From NCBI GenBank assembly GCA_012269555.1, contig JAAXKA010000207.1:3374-47164 (forward strand): a stretch of 43,791 nucleotides of DNA. The letters are read 5' to 3'. This DNA comes from Alphaproteobacteria bacterium. GTDB lineage: Bacteria; Pseudomonadota; Alphaproteobacteria; Puniceispirillales; Puniceispirillaceae. The notes beneath the pieces were generated by a model. The model did not search any database, was not told where the DNA came from, and saw only the letters and a list, made by a program, of their open reading frames with translations. A program made the position numbers and the translations under genes. Of the stretch, positions 17,980-26,572 are shown piece after piece (positions within the stretch are counted from its first letter, which is position 1; each line of letters opens with the position of its first letter).

Positions 17980-18855
17980 CTATTTTCTTATCATTCCAAA
18001 ACTAAATCCACGCGCAAGATGCTTGCGGATAGTTATACCAACTATGATGAGTGGGATTGTAATTCCCACCGATAGTGCTGCCTGTCTGCCATATACACGA
18101 CCCTCTGAAGACCCCTCATATTTTGCAAGTTCCACCGGAAGCGTGACCGCATCAGTTTTTGAAAGTATGAATGCGACTAGATACTCTGACCATGTGAGAA
18201 TTAGAATGAAGAGAAACGTTGCAAGAAGTCCCGAACGAATTACGGGAAAAACCACTTCAGTAATGATGGTCCATCTATTTGCCCCCATAATTTCAGCAGC
18301 TTGCTCAAGTTCTATTGGGACTTCATCAATAAAGCTTTTTGTCATCCAAACTGCGTATGGGAGCGTTGTAATAAAATAGATAGCAATAAGGCCGGTGAGA
18401 GAGTCAATCAGTCCGATAGTTGTATAATAAAGTGACAAGGGGCCAACAAGAACGATAGGAGGCACCATCCTTAACATTAGTAATTGAAACATTCGCGTTT
18501 CTGATAACACTTTGTATCTGGAAACGCCATAAGCGATGAAAGCACCAAATGAAACAGACAAAAATGTTGAAATGAATGATATAATCGTTGAGTTACGAAG
18601 TGCTGTGAATGGTTTTTGAACAGATTGAGCATATTGCGTTTCTGCATGCTCCATTGCGCCCCCCCAAACATTATTATAATTGCTCATAGTTGGTTCTTCT
18701 GACCAATATACAGGTGGCCATGCTAGCCAATCTTTGTCAGGCTTGAATGAAGTAGCTACGATCCAGAATAGTGGAAATAATACAATCAATAGCCAAACTG
18801 TAAGAAGTGTATACCGTATTACATTATCTAAATTTTGTTTTTGAGATTTAGTCAT
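17980..18855 (-). CDS. ABC transporter permease, MalG-type
   Basis: 291 residues, six predicted membrane segments; the first is at about 13-33 (TLLTVWLLIVLFPLFWIVATSF), followed by the typical FKPDKDWLAWPPVYW periplasmic loop of CUT1 MalG-like permeases. The EAA motif near the C-terminus reads LEQAAEIMGANRWTIITEVVFPVIRSGL. It pairs with the upstream MalF-type permease, separated by two bases, and with the ATPase downstream. It should form half of the inner-membrane channel. Confidence 0.94.
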   Translation of the reverse strand: MTKSQKQNLDNVIRYTLLTVWLLIVLFPLFWIVATSFKPDKDWLAWPPVYWSEEPTMSNYNNVWGGAMEHAETQYAQSVQKPFTALRNSTIISFISTFLSVSFGAFIAYGVSRYKVLSETRMFQLLMLRMVPPIVLVGPLSLYYTTIGLIDSLTGLIAIYFITTLPYAVWMTKSFIDEVPIELEQAAEIMGANRWTIITEVVFPVIRSGLLATFLFILILTWSEYLVAFILSKTDAVTLPVELAKYEGSSEGRVYGRQAALSVGITIPLIIVGITIRKHLARGFSFGMIRK

Positions 18856-18857
18856 GT

Positions 18858-19778
18858 CTAGTTTGCCTGCACTTGTGCTATTCGTTTATTTTCTTTTTGC
18901 AGAATTTTAATAGCTGTGAGAATTATTACTACCATCATCATCATAACAATGTAGCTCATGGCAGCTGCCTTCGACCAATCAAAGTAATACCAGGTGTTAA
19001 GATAAATTAGCACTGGTATGGTCTCTGTAGCGGTTCCTGGTCCCCCTTGAAATATTGCCCATGTTTTTGGGAACTCTGCCATGGCTTCTAAAAACCGTAA
19101 AACAAGAGCTAACACAATTATTGGTCTGAGCAGTGGGAGTTGAATTTCATAGAAAATCTTGAAGCGAGAGGCTCCAAGTATTTGAGCTGCTTCAATAGGC
19201 TCTTTAGGAAGAGATGCAAGTCCCGCCATCATTATTATAAAGCTAAATGGCGCCCAATTCCAAACTTCCATTAAAACGACTGTTAACAAAGCAATATCAG
19301 GATTGGTAATCCACATAATCAACATATCTCTGCCAACGATAGATGATAGTATGCCGTTTAGAGGACCCTTTTGATAAAGGATCATTTCAGCTGTATATGC
19401 GATAACGATCGGCACTGTAAGCATTGGGATAATAAAAATAATGTAATAAAACCATTGAAGCCGAAAATTTTTATACATTAATAAGGCCAGTCCAAAGCCG
19501 ATTACAAAACAACCCACGGTAGAGGCAAGAGCAAATCCCAAAGACCTAACGATAGCTATATGAAATCGGCTATCAAAAACCACCTCTGAAAATATATCCA
19601 AAGCATACCATTCCGATGCCCACCAACCCTCTGAATAAATTGAGTAGTAATTAAATGAAAGGTATAATTGCAATAATAATGCAGGCCCCAAGATCAGCAT
19701 AATTGATGCAATCAGGGGAAACAAAACCATTTTTTTATAACGCTTCGTGCGTTGAAGCATAATTTCGGAACGTGCCAT
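18858..19778 (-). CDS. ABC transporter permease, MalF-type
   Basis: 306 residues with six membrane segments. The first helix is at about 17-39 (LFPLIASIMLILGPALLLQLYLSF). The family motif of MalF-like proteins, an EAA loop with IEAAQILGASRFKIFYEIQLPLLRP, lies around residues 196-220. The N-terminus is short, unlike the long MalF of enterobacteria, which is normal for CUT1 systems. It follows the binding-protein gene after 63 bases that contain a strong stem-loop. The start at ATG 19778 has no strong Shine-Dalgarno, which fits lower permease than binding-protein production. Confidence 0.93.
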   Translation of the reverse strand: MARSEIMLQRTKRYKKMVLFPLIASIMLILGPALLLQLYLSFNYYSIYSEGWWASEWYALDIFSEVVFDSRFHIAIVRSLGFALASTVGCFVIGFGLALLMYKNFRLQWFYYIIFIIPMLTVPIVIAYTAEMILYQKGPLNGILSSIVGRDMLIMWITNPDIALLTVVLMEVWNWAPFSFIIMMAGLASLPKEPIEAAQILGASRFKIFYEIQLPLLRPIIVLALVLRFLEAMAEFPKTWAIFQGGPGTATETIPVLIYLNTWYYFDWSKAAAMSYIVMMMMVVIILTAIKILQKENKRIAQVQAN

Positions 19779-19806
19779 TTAATACTCTTGATGATAATTA
19801 AAGGAA

Positions 19807-19833
19807 CCACCTGGCTCAATCAGAGCCAGGTGG
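19807..19833 (-). promoter_or_regulatory. Strong stem-loop after the solute-binding-protein gene
   Basis: CCACCTGGCTC (19807-19817) and GAGCCAGGTGG (19823-19833) form a perfect 11-bp stem with a 5-base loop. It is much GC-richer than its surroundings. On the transcribed minus strand it lies 8 bases after the binding-protein stop, and only a weak pyrimidine stretch (TTCCTTT) follows. In importer operons such hairpins usually protect the binding-protein mRNA or act as partial terminators, lowering permease expression. Confidence 0.75.
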
Positions 19834-19841
19834 ATAAATGT

Positions 19842-21299
19842 TTAAGCAGGAGCGTCAACTTTTGGCATTACCATTTTGTAACTCTCTAGCTCAGCTTTAA
19901 GCTTACGCTTTCCAGTCTTCTTAACGATACCAGCAAACTCTTCCTGAGTTTTCTTGATACCTTCGGATACTGAAATTGACCCAACATATGCCTCTGATAA
20001 GTTCTTGTTAAGAATATCAGTAAACTCCATATATCCAGTCAGATAAATTGGAGGAGCAGCAACTTGCAAGCATTGCTGAATTCCTTCTAAGCCACCCTTG
20101 GTGTAAGTTTTGGCAACCATATCACTAGTCATATGAGATTTAGCCCAAGGATCGTGGAAAGTATTAGCTGGGTCGGCAACAATTGCCTCACTCTCTTGTT
20201 CAGTTGTTAACCACATTGCTAAGTAAGCTGCGAGCGCTTTTCTTGGGCTATGTTTGTTAACTAACAGAGCACCCAATGGATCTGAGATAGACCTATATAT
20301 CCGCTTACCGCTAAAATCTGAGCCTGGGACAAGCCCGTATTTCCACTGGCCAACTGTCTTGGATTTTTCTGGATTTTCGTTTAACGCAACAATACCATCC
20401 CAATATTGCCCAGAGAAAACCTTGCCTCCAGTCATTCGTGGAATCATTTGTGGTGTTCCCCAACCTGGTGCCTCTGGATGAGAAACATCTTTATATTTCA
20501 TGTATGTTTCCCAGGCGTATACTGCTTCATCAGTATCCATTGTTGGGTTCATGTCATCATCGAAAGTAAAACCGCCTGCACTGTAAAGTTGCATGAACCA
20601 CCACGTTGCACCATTGGCTCTGTTTCTTAAGTTCATGGAACCGTAATAATCATCAGCTGTCGCTTTTGAAGGAGGTGCAAAGAATTTCATCCATTCAATT
20701 TCTTCTTCCCAAGTTCCTGGCCATGTTGGGCTCTTTCCAAACTTGTCTTCGTAGGCTGCAGCATTTTTTTCTACTGTTGCCCAATGAATAAATTGGGTGT
20801 GAACGTTTCCGTCTGTTGGCATTCCATAAGTTGCTCCTTTGTACTTCATGAAAGTATCAAACGTACCAACAGCATTATAGTCGAACCCAACTTCATCCAT
20901 GTATGAATCTAACTCTTCGAGCATTCCAATCGATGCTAATGTCGGAATCATATTTGAATTAATGTGGAATAAGTCAAACTCAGGTGATTTTGCAACGCCC
21001 TCCGCAACAACCGCAGGGGGTGCAACGAAAATTGATATGTCTTTTATGTCTTTAAAGTTTGTTCCTGTTTCTGCAGCAAACTTTTCACATGAAGCTTTCA
21101 TTGGCGCATAATAAAGAGCCCATATAATCCCCTTTAAGTCGGCTGTCCCAGCACTTTTAGCAGCTTCAATGATCTTTTGATTTACTGCATTATGTCCACC
21201 AGCTGTAGCCATTTTTGGCAAAGCCATAAGGGCAGTAGTGGAAATCGCAGTATTCATAAAATCTCTGCGAGACAATAATTGTCCTAGTTTTAATCGCAT
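19842..21299 (-). CDS. Tat-exported ABC solute-binding protein (SBP family 1)
   Basis: 485 residues from ATG 21299. This start is chosen over the upstream in-frame ATG because GGGAGGG (21305-21311, complement) sits 5 bases before it. The N-terminus carries a twin-arginine signal, SRRDFM at residues 10-15, then a hydrophobic segment and a likely cleavage near ATA-GG at 33. The protein is therefore probably exported folded by the Tat system. The mature part has the SBP_bac_1 features YGMPTDGN and a Trp-rich ligand region (ATWWFMQLYSAGG, GQYWDGIVALNE). Ligand unknown: CUT1 proteins bind sugars and polyols, but the neighbouring amidases suggest an amide- or amino-containing solute. First gene of the operon 21299-14478. 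Confidence 0.93.
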   Translation of the reverse strand: MRLKLGQLLSRRDFMNTAISTTALMALPKMATAGGHNAVNQKIIEAAKSAGTADLKGIIWALYYAPMKASCEKFAAETGTNFKDIKDISIFVAPPAVVAEGVAKSPEFDLFHINSNMIPTLASIGMLEELDSYMDEVGFDYNAVGTFDTFMKYKGATYGMPTDGNVHTQFIHWATVEKNAAAYEDKFGKSPTWPGTWEEEIEWMKFFAPPSKATADDYYGSMNLRNRANGATWWFMQLYSAGGFTFDDDMNPTMDTDEAVYAWETYMKYKDVSHPEAPGWGTPQMIPRMTGGKVFSGQYWDGIVALNENPEKSKTVGQWKYGLVPGSDFSGKRIYRSISDPLGALLVNKHSPRKALAAYLAMWLTTEQESEAIVADPANTFHDPWAKSHMTSDMVAKTYTKGGLEGIQQCLQVAAPPIYLTGYMEFTDILNKNLSEAYVGSISVSEGIKKTQEEFAGIVKKTGKRKLKAELESYKMVMPKVDAPA

Positions 21300-21304
21300 C
21301 TTTT

Positions 21305-21311
21305 CCCTCCC
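21305..21311 (-). promoter_or_regulatory. Strong Shine-Dalgarno deciding the SBP start
   Basis: On the minus strand this reads GGGAGGG, five bases before ATG 21299. It argues against the in-frame ATG at 21323 as the start and places the twin-arginine motif at residues 10-12. Confidence 0.8.
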
Positions 21312-21334
21312 GTAAATTTGCAATTTAATTTTTG

Positions 21335-21397
21335 TTTATCGATGACATTTAGTTCAGATTCATTAGTTGGTATTTACTTATCTAAATTTATCGATAA
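21335..21397. promoter_or_regulatory. Paired TTTATCGAT boxes in the divergent island promoter
   Basis: TTTATCGAT occurs at 21335-21343 and again at 21387-21395, 52 bp apart, in the spacer between the binding-protein operon and the S15 hydrolase. The second copy extends to the perfect palindrome TTATCGATAA (21388-21397), with the central CG seen in many LacI-type operators. Likely regulator sites controlling both directions; no cognate regulator gene is in the window. Confidence 0.4.
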
Positions 21398-21536
21398 TCT
21401 TATTGATGATGAAACGCAAAAATTCTATTGTCAACAGTTTGTAAAGATAGAATTCATACTTTGGAAAATATAAAATTTAAAAAAAGCTATTAAAGTGAAT
21501 TTTATTTGATGTTTTAGGCGCTTTTGGGAGGAAGAA

Positions 21537-23294
21537 ATGGACGACGTAACAAGTTTTAAATCTGAAATAAGAGATGGAATGATAATCGATTGGGATGTTC
21601 CGATTAAAATGGATGACGGATTAGTATTAAGAGCTGATGTTTATAGACCTGTCAAACAGGGCAAATATCCAGTAATCCTCTCTTATGGACCGTATGGAAA
21701 ATACCTTCATTTTGAGGATGGGTATGAGACATGTTGGAATATCATGTGCAAGAATCAACCAGATGTACCAGCTGGGTCTACAAATAAATATCAAAATTGG
21801 GAAGTGGTAGATCCCGAAAAATGGGTTCCTGACGGGTATGCGGTAGTGCGTGTTGATTCTAGAGGATGTGGACGTTCTCCAGGATATATAGATTTATGGT
21901 CATTACGTGAAGCCCAAGATCAAGGATTATGTGTGACTTGGGCGTCGAAGCAAGACTGGAGCAATGGGAAAGTTGGAATTAATGGGATTTCCTATTATGC
22001 AATGAATCAATATCAAACTGCTGCTCTACAACCTGAGGGACTTGAGGCTATTTGTGCTTGGGAAGGTGCAGCAGATTTCTACAGAGATATGTCACATCAT
22101 GGTGGCATATTATGCCTTTTCGGAAAGAATTGGTATGATATGCAGGTGAAATCAGTTCAATATGGGGTAGGAGAAAATGGCTATCAAAGTCGCATGAATG
22201 GCGACTGGGTCTCTGGTCCTGAAACTCTTACCGCGGAGGAATTAGGTTCTAATAGATGCGATTTTGATAAGGATTTGTATGAAAATGACCTCGTAAATAC
22301 AGAATATTTTCAAAGTAGAAATCCAGATTGGAGCAAGGTAGAGGTTCCAATGTTAACATGCTCTAATTGGGGTGGGCAAGGACTTCACCCAAGAGGTAAT
22401 TTTGAGGCGTATACTCAATCAGCCTCCAAAAATAAATGGTTAGAAGTTCATGGAAAAGAGCATTGGACGGAATTTTATACAGATTATGGTGTAGAGATTC
22501 AAAAATTATTCTTTGGGCATTTCTTAAAGGGTGAAGATAATGGATGGGACAAAAGACCAAAAGTACAATTGCAAGTTAGGCACCCTGGGGAGAAGTTTGT
22601 AGAGCGCTTTGAGCAAGACTGGCCATTGCCAAGTACAAATTGGTCAAAATTTTACCTAGATTACGAAAATATGTCTCTAGGAAATTCAAATCCTGGTGCT
22701 GAACAGACGGTATCTTATGATCCTATGGGTGACGGAGTTACCCTAACAACAAAGCCATTAGAAGAAGAGATTGAAATTACAGGCCCAATGGCGGCAAAAT
22801 TGTTTGTTTCTTCAGAATCAACAGATGCTGATTTGTTTCTTGTAGTGCGTGCTTTTTATCCAGATTTTAAAGAGGTTGTTTTTAAAGGAGCACTCGACCC
22901 ACATACCCCTATTGCGCAAGGCTGGCTTCGAGCATCTCATCGAAAATTAGATGAAGCATTGACGCGTCCAGATCGTCCTTATCATACGCATGATGAGAAA
23001 CAGCCATTAACTCCTGGACAGGTTTATGAGCTTGATATTGAAATTTGGCCAAGCTGTATAACTTTACCCAAGGGATTTCGTATTGCACTTTCAATTAGAG
23101 GTCGTGATTATGTGTATCCAGGAGGAGCTGATAGTGGCTTGTCCAATATGAAAAATAAATTCACGGGTGTGGGGCCATTCCTTCATGATGATCCCAGAGA
23201 CAGGCCTTTGGAAATATATGGTAAAACAGTCACTCTACATAACTCACCGTCACAACAGTCCTATTTGTTGCTGCCGGTAATACCAAAAAAATAA
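21537..23294 (+). CDS. CocE/NonD (peptidase S15-type) alpha/beta hydrolase
   Basis: 585 residues with the architecture of Xaa-Pro dipeptidyl-peptidase/cocaine-esterase enzymes. The N-terminal alpha/beta hydrolase starts MDDGLVLRADVYRP. The nucleophile loop is NGISYYAMNQ with Ser152; the family norm is GxSYxG, so Ala replaces the last Gly. DSRGCGRSPG is the oxyanion region. The catalytic His is probably in VHGKEHWTEF. The C-terminal jelly roll begins near EEEIEITGPMAAKLFVS. It has no signal peptide. It cleaves an ester or amide of unknown identity. Start ATG 21537 has a strong GGGAGGAA. It diverges from the ABC operon and opens the plus-strand half of the island. Confidence 0.92.
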   Translation: MDDVTSFKSEIRDGMIIDWDVPIKMDDGLVLRADVYRPVKQGKYPVILSYGPYGKYLHFEDGYETCWNIMCKNQPDVPAGSTNKYQNWEVVDPEKWVPDGYAVVRVDSRGCGRSPGYIDLWSLREAQDQGLCVTWASKQDWSNGKVGINGISYYAMNQYQTAALQPEGLEAICAWEGAADFYRDMSHHGGILCLFGKNWYDMQVKSVQYGVGENGYQSRMNGDWVSGPETLTAEELGSNRCDFDKDLYENDLVNTEYFQSRNPDWSKVEVPMLTCSNWGGQGLHPRGNFEAYTQSASKNKWLEVHGKEHWTEFYTDYGVEIQKLFFGHFLKGEDNGWDKRPKVQLQVRHPGEKFVERFEQDWPLPSTNWSKFYLDYENMSLGNSNPGAEQTVSYDPMGDGVTLTTKPLEEEIEITGPMAAKLFVSSESTDADLFLVVRAFYPDFKEVVFKGALDPHTPIAQGWLRASHRKLDEALTRPDRPYHTHDEKQPLTPGQVYELDIEIWPSCITLPKGFRIALSIRGRDYVYPGGADSGLSNMKNKFTGVGPFLHDDPRDRPLEIYGKTVTLHNSPSQQSYLLLPVIPKK

Positions 23295-23314
23295 ATAAAT
23301 ATAGAATTTAGTTT

Positions 23315-23361
23315 GGCCGGTGTAGCAGCAGAATTTCCCAGTCTGTTTCACCGGTTTTTTT
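23315..23361 (+). terminator. Rho-independent terminator/attenuator after the S15 hydrolase
   Basis: CCGGTG (23317-23322) pairs with CACCGG (23349-23354), an inner AGCAGA/TCTGTT pairing with one G-U lengthens the stem, and a run of Ts follows at 23355-23361. It lies 22 bases after the hydrolase stop and ends only 20 bases before the cupin ATG, so some read-through is likely. Confidence 0.7.
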
Positions 23362-23381
23362 AATTTGGAGGAAAGAAAAAA

Positions 23382-23771
23382 ATGGAAAAATATAATTTTG
23401 ATCAAGAAAAAGAGTTTAATCCGATAAAACATGTTGAAAAAAAATTAGGATTGTTTGGAGAGGGAGATGTGTCTATCGCGTGCTGGGAGCCAGGGCAGGT
23501 TAGCCCAAACCATTGTCATCCTGAAGCTACTGAAATATATTTTTGCTTTGAAGGCGGTGGTATAATGCGCACTTTGGATGAGCAAATTGATGTTGTAAAA
23601 GGAGGGCTTGTGGTTCACCCGCGTGGAGAATTACATGAATTTACAAATGGACCTGAGCGGACGATATTATTCCGAGTACGTTATGGTGATTCTATGACAA
23701 CTAGAACAAAGAACTGGCCAACTAACCCAAAATGGAAACCGACTGAAATAGACTTAGAATATTTTTCATAA
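23382..23771 (+). CDS. Small cupin-domain protein
   Basis: 129 residues, a single cupin barrel. Motif 1 gives His44, His46 and Glu51 (NHCHPEATEIYF) and motif 2 gives His85 (HPRGELHEF), so the complete 3-His/1-Glu metal site is present. Cupins of this size act as isomerases, dioxygenases or lyases on small acids; nothing here fixes the reaction. RBS GGAGGAAAG at 23367-23375. It follows the S15 hydrolase after a terminator-like hairpin and precedes an alpha/beta hydrolase by 71 bases. Confidence 0.88.
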   Translation: MEKYNFDQEKEFNPIKHVEKKLGLFGEGDVSIACWEPGQVSPNHCHPEATEIYFCFEGGGIMRTLDEQIDVVKGGLVVHPRGELHEFTNGPERTILFRVRYGDSMTTRTKNWPTNPKWKPTEIDLEYFS

Positions 23772-23842
23772 ATACAGCAAGAATATTTGTGATTTAATTA
23801 GTTAAGCAAAATATAATATCCATTGTTAGAAGGGTATAACTT

Positions 23843-24775
23843 ATGTCAAAAAAATTAAGACAATCAGATGCAAAAGATATAGACCAACCGGTAATTAAAA
23901 CTGATATAGATGGTCATATAACCTATTTGATTTTAATCGAAACAATGGATGGGTTATACACCCCTATTGGGTTGGAGCTTCCAGATGGAGAAGGTCCTTT
24001 TCCAGTTGTTCTTCTAGCTAGCGGTAATGGCGGTGAAGGGATGAAATGGATAGAGGAAAATACTAAAAATAGGCGTTTTACTATTAATAAATTATTAGAA
24101 CAAGGCTATGCGTGTGGCTGGATTCGTTACCGAACAGAGGTTGAACTTGGGTATAATGATGGCGGTAAATTAATTAGGGACCAAAGGCAAGGACGTGAAA
24201 TGTTTAACCGTTCGCCGCTAGAATTTGAGGATGAAATATCCATCATTGAAGCAATTAAAAAATATCAAGAAGTAGATGAGGATAGGGTAGGTCTTTTAGG
24301 AATGAGCCACGGTGGAGAGATGATATTAAAATTAACAAGTGAATATCATGGTGTTTGCGCCGCTGTTGCGAGTGAACCTGCTGCTCATGAATTTCTAGCA
24401 TTAACTCCAGATGATTCTGTCTCCATTAATCCTGAAACTCAGCTTCGGGACATAGAATCTATGCAGATGCAATCTGTGAATAAAGTTCGTAATAGAATAG
24501 ATATGAAGATAGCCCGAGAAAGAATAGCTTCTATTAATACACCCCTTTTTATAATGGGAAGAGATCAAGATGAACTGCAGGGGATTTTCCGAGTAAGTTA
24601 TGATTTGTTATCTGAGCAAAACAAAGATGTTATTTGGAAGAGCTATAATCACGATTTACATGGGTATGTTTATCCACTTTTAGGAGAAGATGGTAATTAT
24701 ATCGTTAATGATGTTCAAGAAGAAGCTATAAATGATGTGATTTCATTTTTCAAAACGCATTTTTCAGAAAAATGA
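23843..24775 (+). CDS. Dienelactone-hydrolase/S9-like alpha/beta hydrolase
   Basis: 310 residues. The alpha/beta hydrolase signs are PFPVVLLASGNGGEGM (oxyanion strand), the nucleophile elbow GMSHGG with Ser155, FIMGRDQDE (acid), and a catalytic His in YNHDLHGYVYP. It resembles dienelactone hydrolase/prolyl-oligopeptidase-type enzymes. No signal peptide, so cytoplasmic. Its position after the S15 hydrolase and cupin suggests a second hydrolytic step in the same pathway. Substrate not predictable. Confidence 0.88.
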   Translation: MSKKLRQSDAKDIDQPVIKTDIDGHITYLILIETMDGLYTPIGLELPDGEGPFPVVLLASGNGGEGMKWIEENTKNRRFTINKLLEQGYACGWIRYRTEVELGYNDGGKLIRDQRQGREMFNRSPLEFEDEISIIEAIKKYQEVDEDRVGLLGMSHGGEMILKLTSEYHGVCAAVASEPAAHEFLALTPDDSVSINPETQLRDIESMQMQSVNKVRNRIDMKIARERIASINTPLFIMGRDQDELQGIFRVSYDLLSEQNKDVIWKSYNHDLHGYVYPLLGEDGNYIVNDVQEEAINDVISFFKTHFSEK

Positions 24776-24811
24776 TAAACACACCTGCCGAAAAGAGCTT
24801 ATTATTTTATC

Positions 24812-25369
24812 TCAAATCCTAGCCCCTGTTTCCGCGTCATATGCTTGTCTCGATAGTTGTGTTAAATCTTGGCCGGTAAGTCTGATCCAACTTGCTGGTG
24901 CCGTGGGGTGTGAAGCGCTATGAACAGAGCCGGGCGGAAAATAAATACCAATTCCAGGTTGCATCTCAATAGTTTGGTCTAACACAACCTTTGTTGCTTT
25001 ATTGGCTGGTTTATTTCCATTTTTGTCTTTGTATATGTTCATAGTTGTAACACCAGTAACCTGAAAATATAAAGCCCATGAACTTCCATGATCGTGGGGT
25101 TTACCAGTATTAGGGGTAGAAGTTGCATGATATAATATCTGAAGCTTATTACTGTCTTCTCCCCAAATACAAGCATTCCCGTCCGAAAGGAGTTGTGACA
25201 GCTTTGATTTTATCTTTGGAAAATTAAGCAATCCATTAAGTAATGTATTTGCAATATTTTCAAAACTATTACTTGGTACATTATCATCGCTGATTTCTGC
25301 AGATAAAGCATGTGCTAGTGCAGAAATCGAAGGGGATAAATCATCATCTAACTGAATTACATGTGACAT
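24812..25369 (-). CDS. Cupin protein, cysteine-dioxygenase-like 3-His site
   Basis: 185 residues. An N-terminal helical part (about 1-65) precedes a cupin barrel with KPHDHGSSWALYFQVTG, giving His92 and His94, and IYFPPGSVHSASHP, giving His150. This PHDHGxSWA pattern with no Glu ligand is the arrangement of thiol dioxygenases (3-His Fe). The product may be a thiol or other small-molecule dioxygenase, but thiol-specific residues cannot be confirmed by eye. It is on the minus strand with the next hydrolase, convergent to the gene ending at 24775 with a 36-base gap. Confidence 0.82.
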   Translation of the reverse strand: MSHVIQLDDDLSPSISALAHALSAEISDDNVPSNSFENIANTLLNGLLNFPKIKSKLSQLLSDGNACIWGEDSNKLQILYHATSTPNTGKPHDHGSSWALYFQVTGVTTMNIYKDKNGNKPANKATKVVLDQTIEMQPGIGIYFPPGSVHSASHPTAPASWIRLTGQDLTQLSRQAYDAETGARI

Positions 25370-25408
25370 TAGCTTACACTCCCAAAGTTAGTAGGTATCC
25401 TTAACTTC

Positions 25409-26236
25409 TTATTTTATAATATTTTTTACAAGCCATTTGCTAACTATTTCAGTAACTTCATTCTCTTTATTTTTATAAAAATGGTCACAATTTTTTATTA
25501 TTTCAACATCACATTTACCAGAGCTGGCAGCAGCAAAGGCTTCTGCCGGATAGGCTTCAGGAATTTCTAGATCGCCTCTGATAAACAAAGATGGACATTT
25601 TATCTTGGGTGCTGTTTGAACAGTATTTGGCATGGTTGTAAGCCTATCTATGTAGCTATTTGCAGTTGTTACATACCACCAACCCGGGAGTAACAATAGC
25701 TCACTTCCTTTTCCTTCTGAAATCATCTGAATTGCTTGTTCTCGAAGTTCATTAGTTTTACTCCCGCCTAACAACCCAGTTCTTGAAGCGAGTTTTTCTG
25801 CCACTTTTCCACCACCATGCGCTGATAATAATATTAAAGCAGGAGTATGTGGGTTTCTAGCTGCATGCTGAACTGCTAAAAATCCACCATTACTATGACC
25901 AATTAAAATTGGGTTTTTAAATCCCTTTCTTTCTAGCCATTTTGAAGCAAACTCATTATCTGCAATGCCTTCTCCTGTTGTTTGAAATGCCGCACCTACA
26001 GCTTTCCTTGAGTCACGTATGCTCATTATGTCGTGTCCTCTACGGTTGAACGAAAGGCATGCAAATCCTAGTTGACAAAGTCGAGGTGGTAAAAAACGTG
26101 GTGCACCAGTGTAAAAATTCATCGTATTTCCATGACAAATCATTATGGCGCCTTTTGCAGGCTTTTCCTCTGGTTCGTAAAATAAACCATCTAATGGAAT
26201 TGTATCTGTTTTTATCTCGATAAGTTCTAGCTTCAT
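25409..26236 (-). CDS. Alpha/beta hydrolase
   Basis: 275 residues. An N-terminal strand and oxyanion region MICHGNTMNFYTG lead to the nucleophile elbow GHSNGG (Ser115), the acid in LFIRGDLEIPE and a catalytic His in NCDHFY. It belongs to the serine aminopeptidase/esterase-like hydrolase group. It is cytoplasmic and 39 bases upstream of the cysteine-dioxygenase-like cupin on the same strand, so the two are probably co-transcribed. Substrate unknown. Confidence 0.9.
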   Translation of the reverse strand: MKLELIEIKTDTIPLDGLFYEPEEKPAKGAIMICHGNTMNFYTGAPRFLPPRLCQLGFACLSFNRRGHDIMSIRDSRKAVGAAFQTTGEGIADNEFASKWLERKGFKNPILIGHSNGGFLAVQHAARNPHTPALILLSAHGGGKVAEKLASRTGLLGGSKTNELREQAIQMISEGKGSELLLLPGWWYVTTANSYIDRLTTMPNTVQTAPKIKCPSLFIRGDLEIPEAYPAEAFAAASSGKCDVEIIKNCDHFYKNKENEVTEIVSKWLVKNIIK

Positions 26237-26572
26237 ATCATGAACAGTTTTAATATTATTAAACTTTAAAGAAATTTATAATAGAGAATTAGCTGAGTCT
26301 ACAAGATATCCTAAGATGAAGGTCAGTTGAATTTAAAATATTTGATAAAGATCGGGTGATTTATAAGGTATCAGCAAGGCCCAAATGCCAATAAATAGAG
26401 TGGGGTAGCGAACCTTAAAAAATAAAAAATATCATTTTATAAATTTGATAGGACATCTGGTATTTTTAAAAAATTTGTAATTCAATACTTTATTCGATGG
26501 TTAGAATGTGGTGAGCTTAGAAAAGCAAAAATAGATTGATGAAATTAAAAAAGTTATCCAAGGAGATTGTTC
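26237..26572. promoter_or_regulatory. Divergent intergenic region, 336 bases
   Basis: No gene seen. It separates the minus-strand hydrolase from the plus-strand deacetylase-like gene and should hold both promoters. A slightly GC-richer patch lies at about 26351-26425. I find no tRNA, no strong inverted repeat and no riboswitch that I recognise. Confidence 0.5.
26561..26565 (+). promoter_or_regulatory. Shine-Dalgarno deciding a GTG start
   Basis: AGGAG lies 7 bases before GTG 26573 but only one base before the in-frame TTG 26567, so GTG is the likely start of the deacetylase-like gene. Confidence 0.75.

Noticed and set aside
26237..26572. tRNA or small RNA gene in the 336-base spacer
   Set aside because: No T-loop GTTCGAATC-like element, no acceptor pairing and no terminator hairpin were found.
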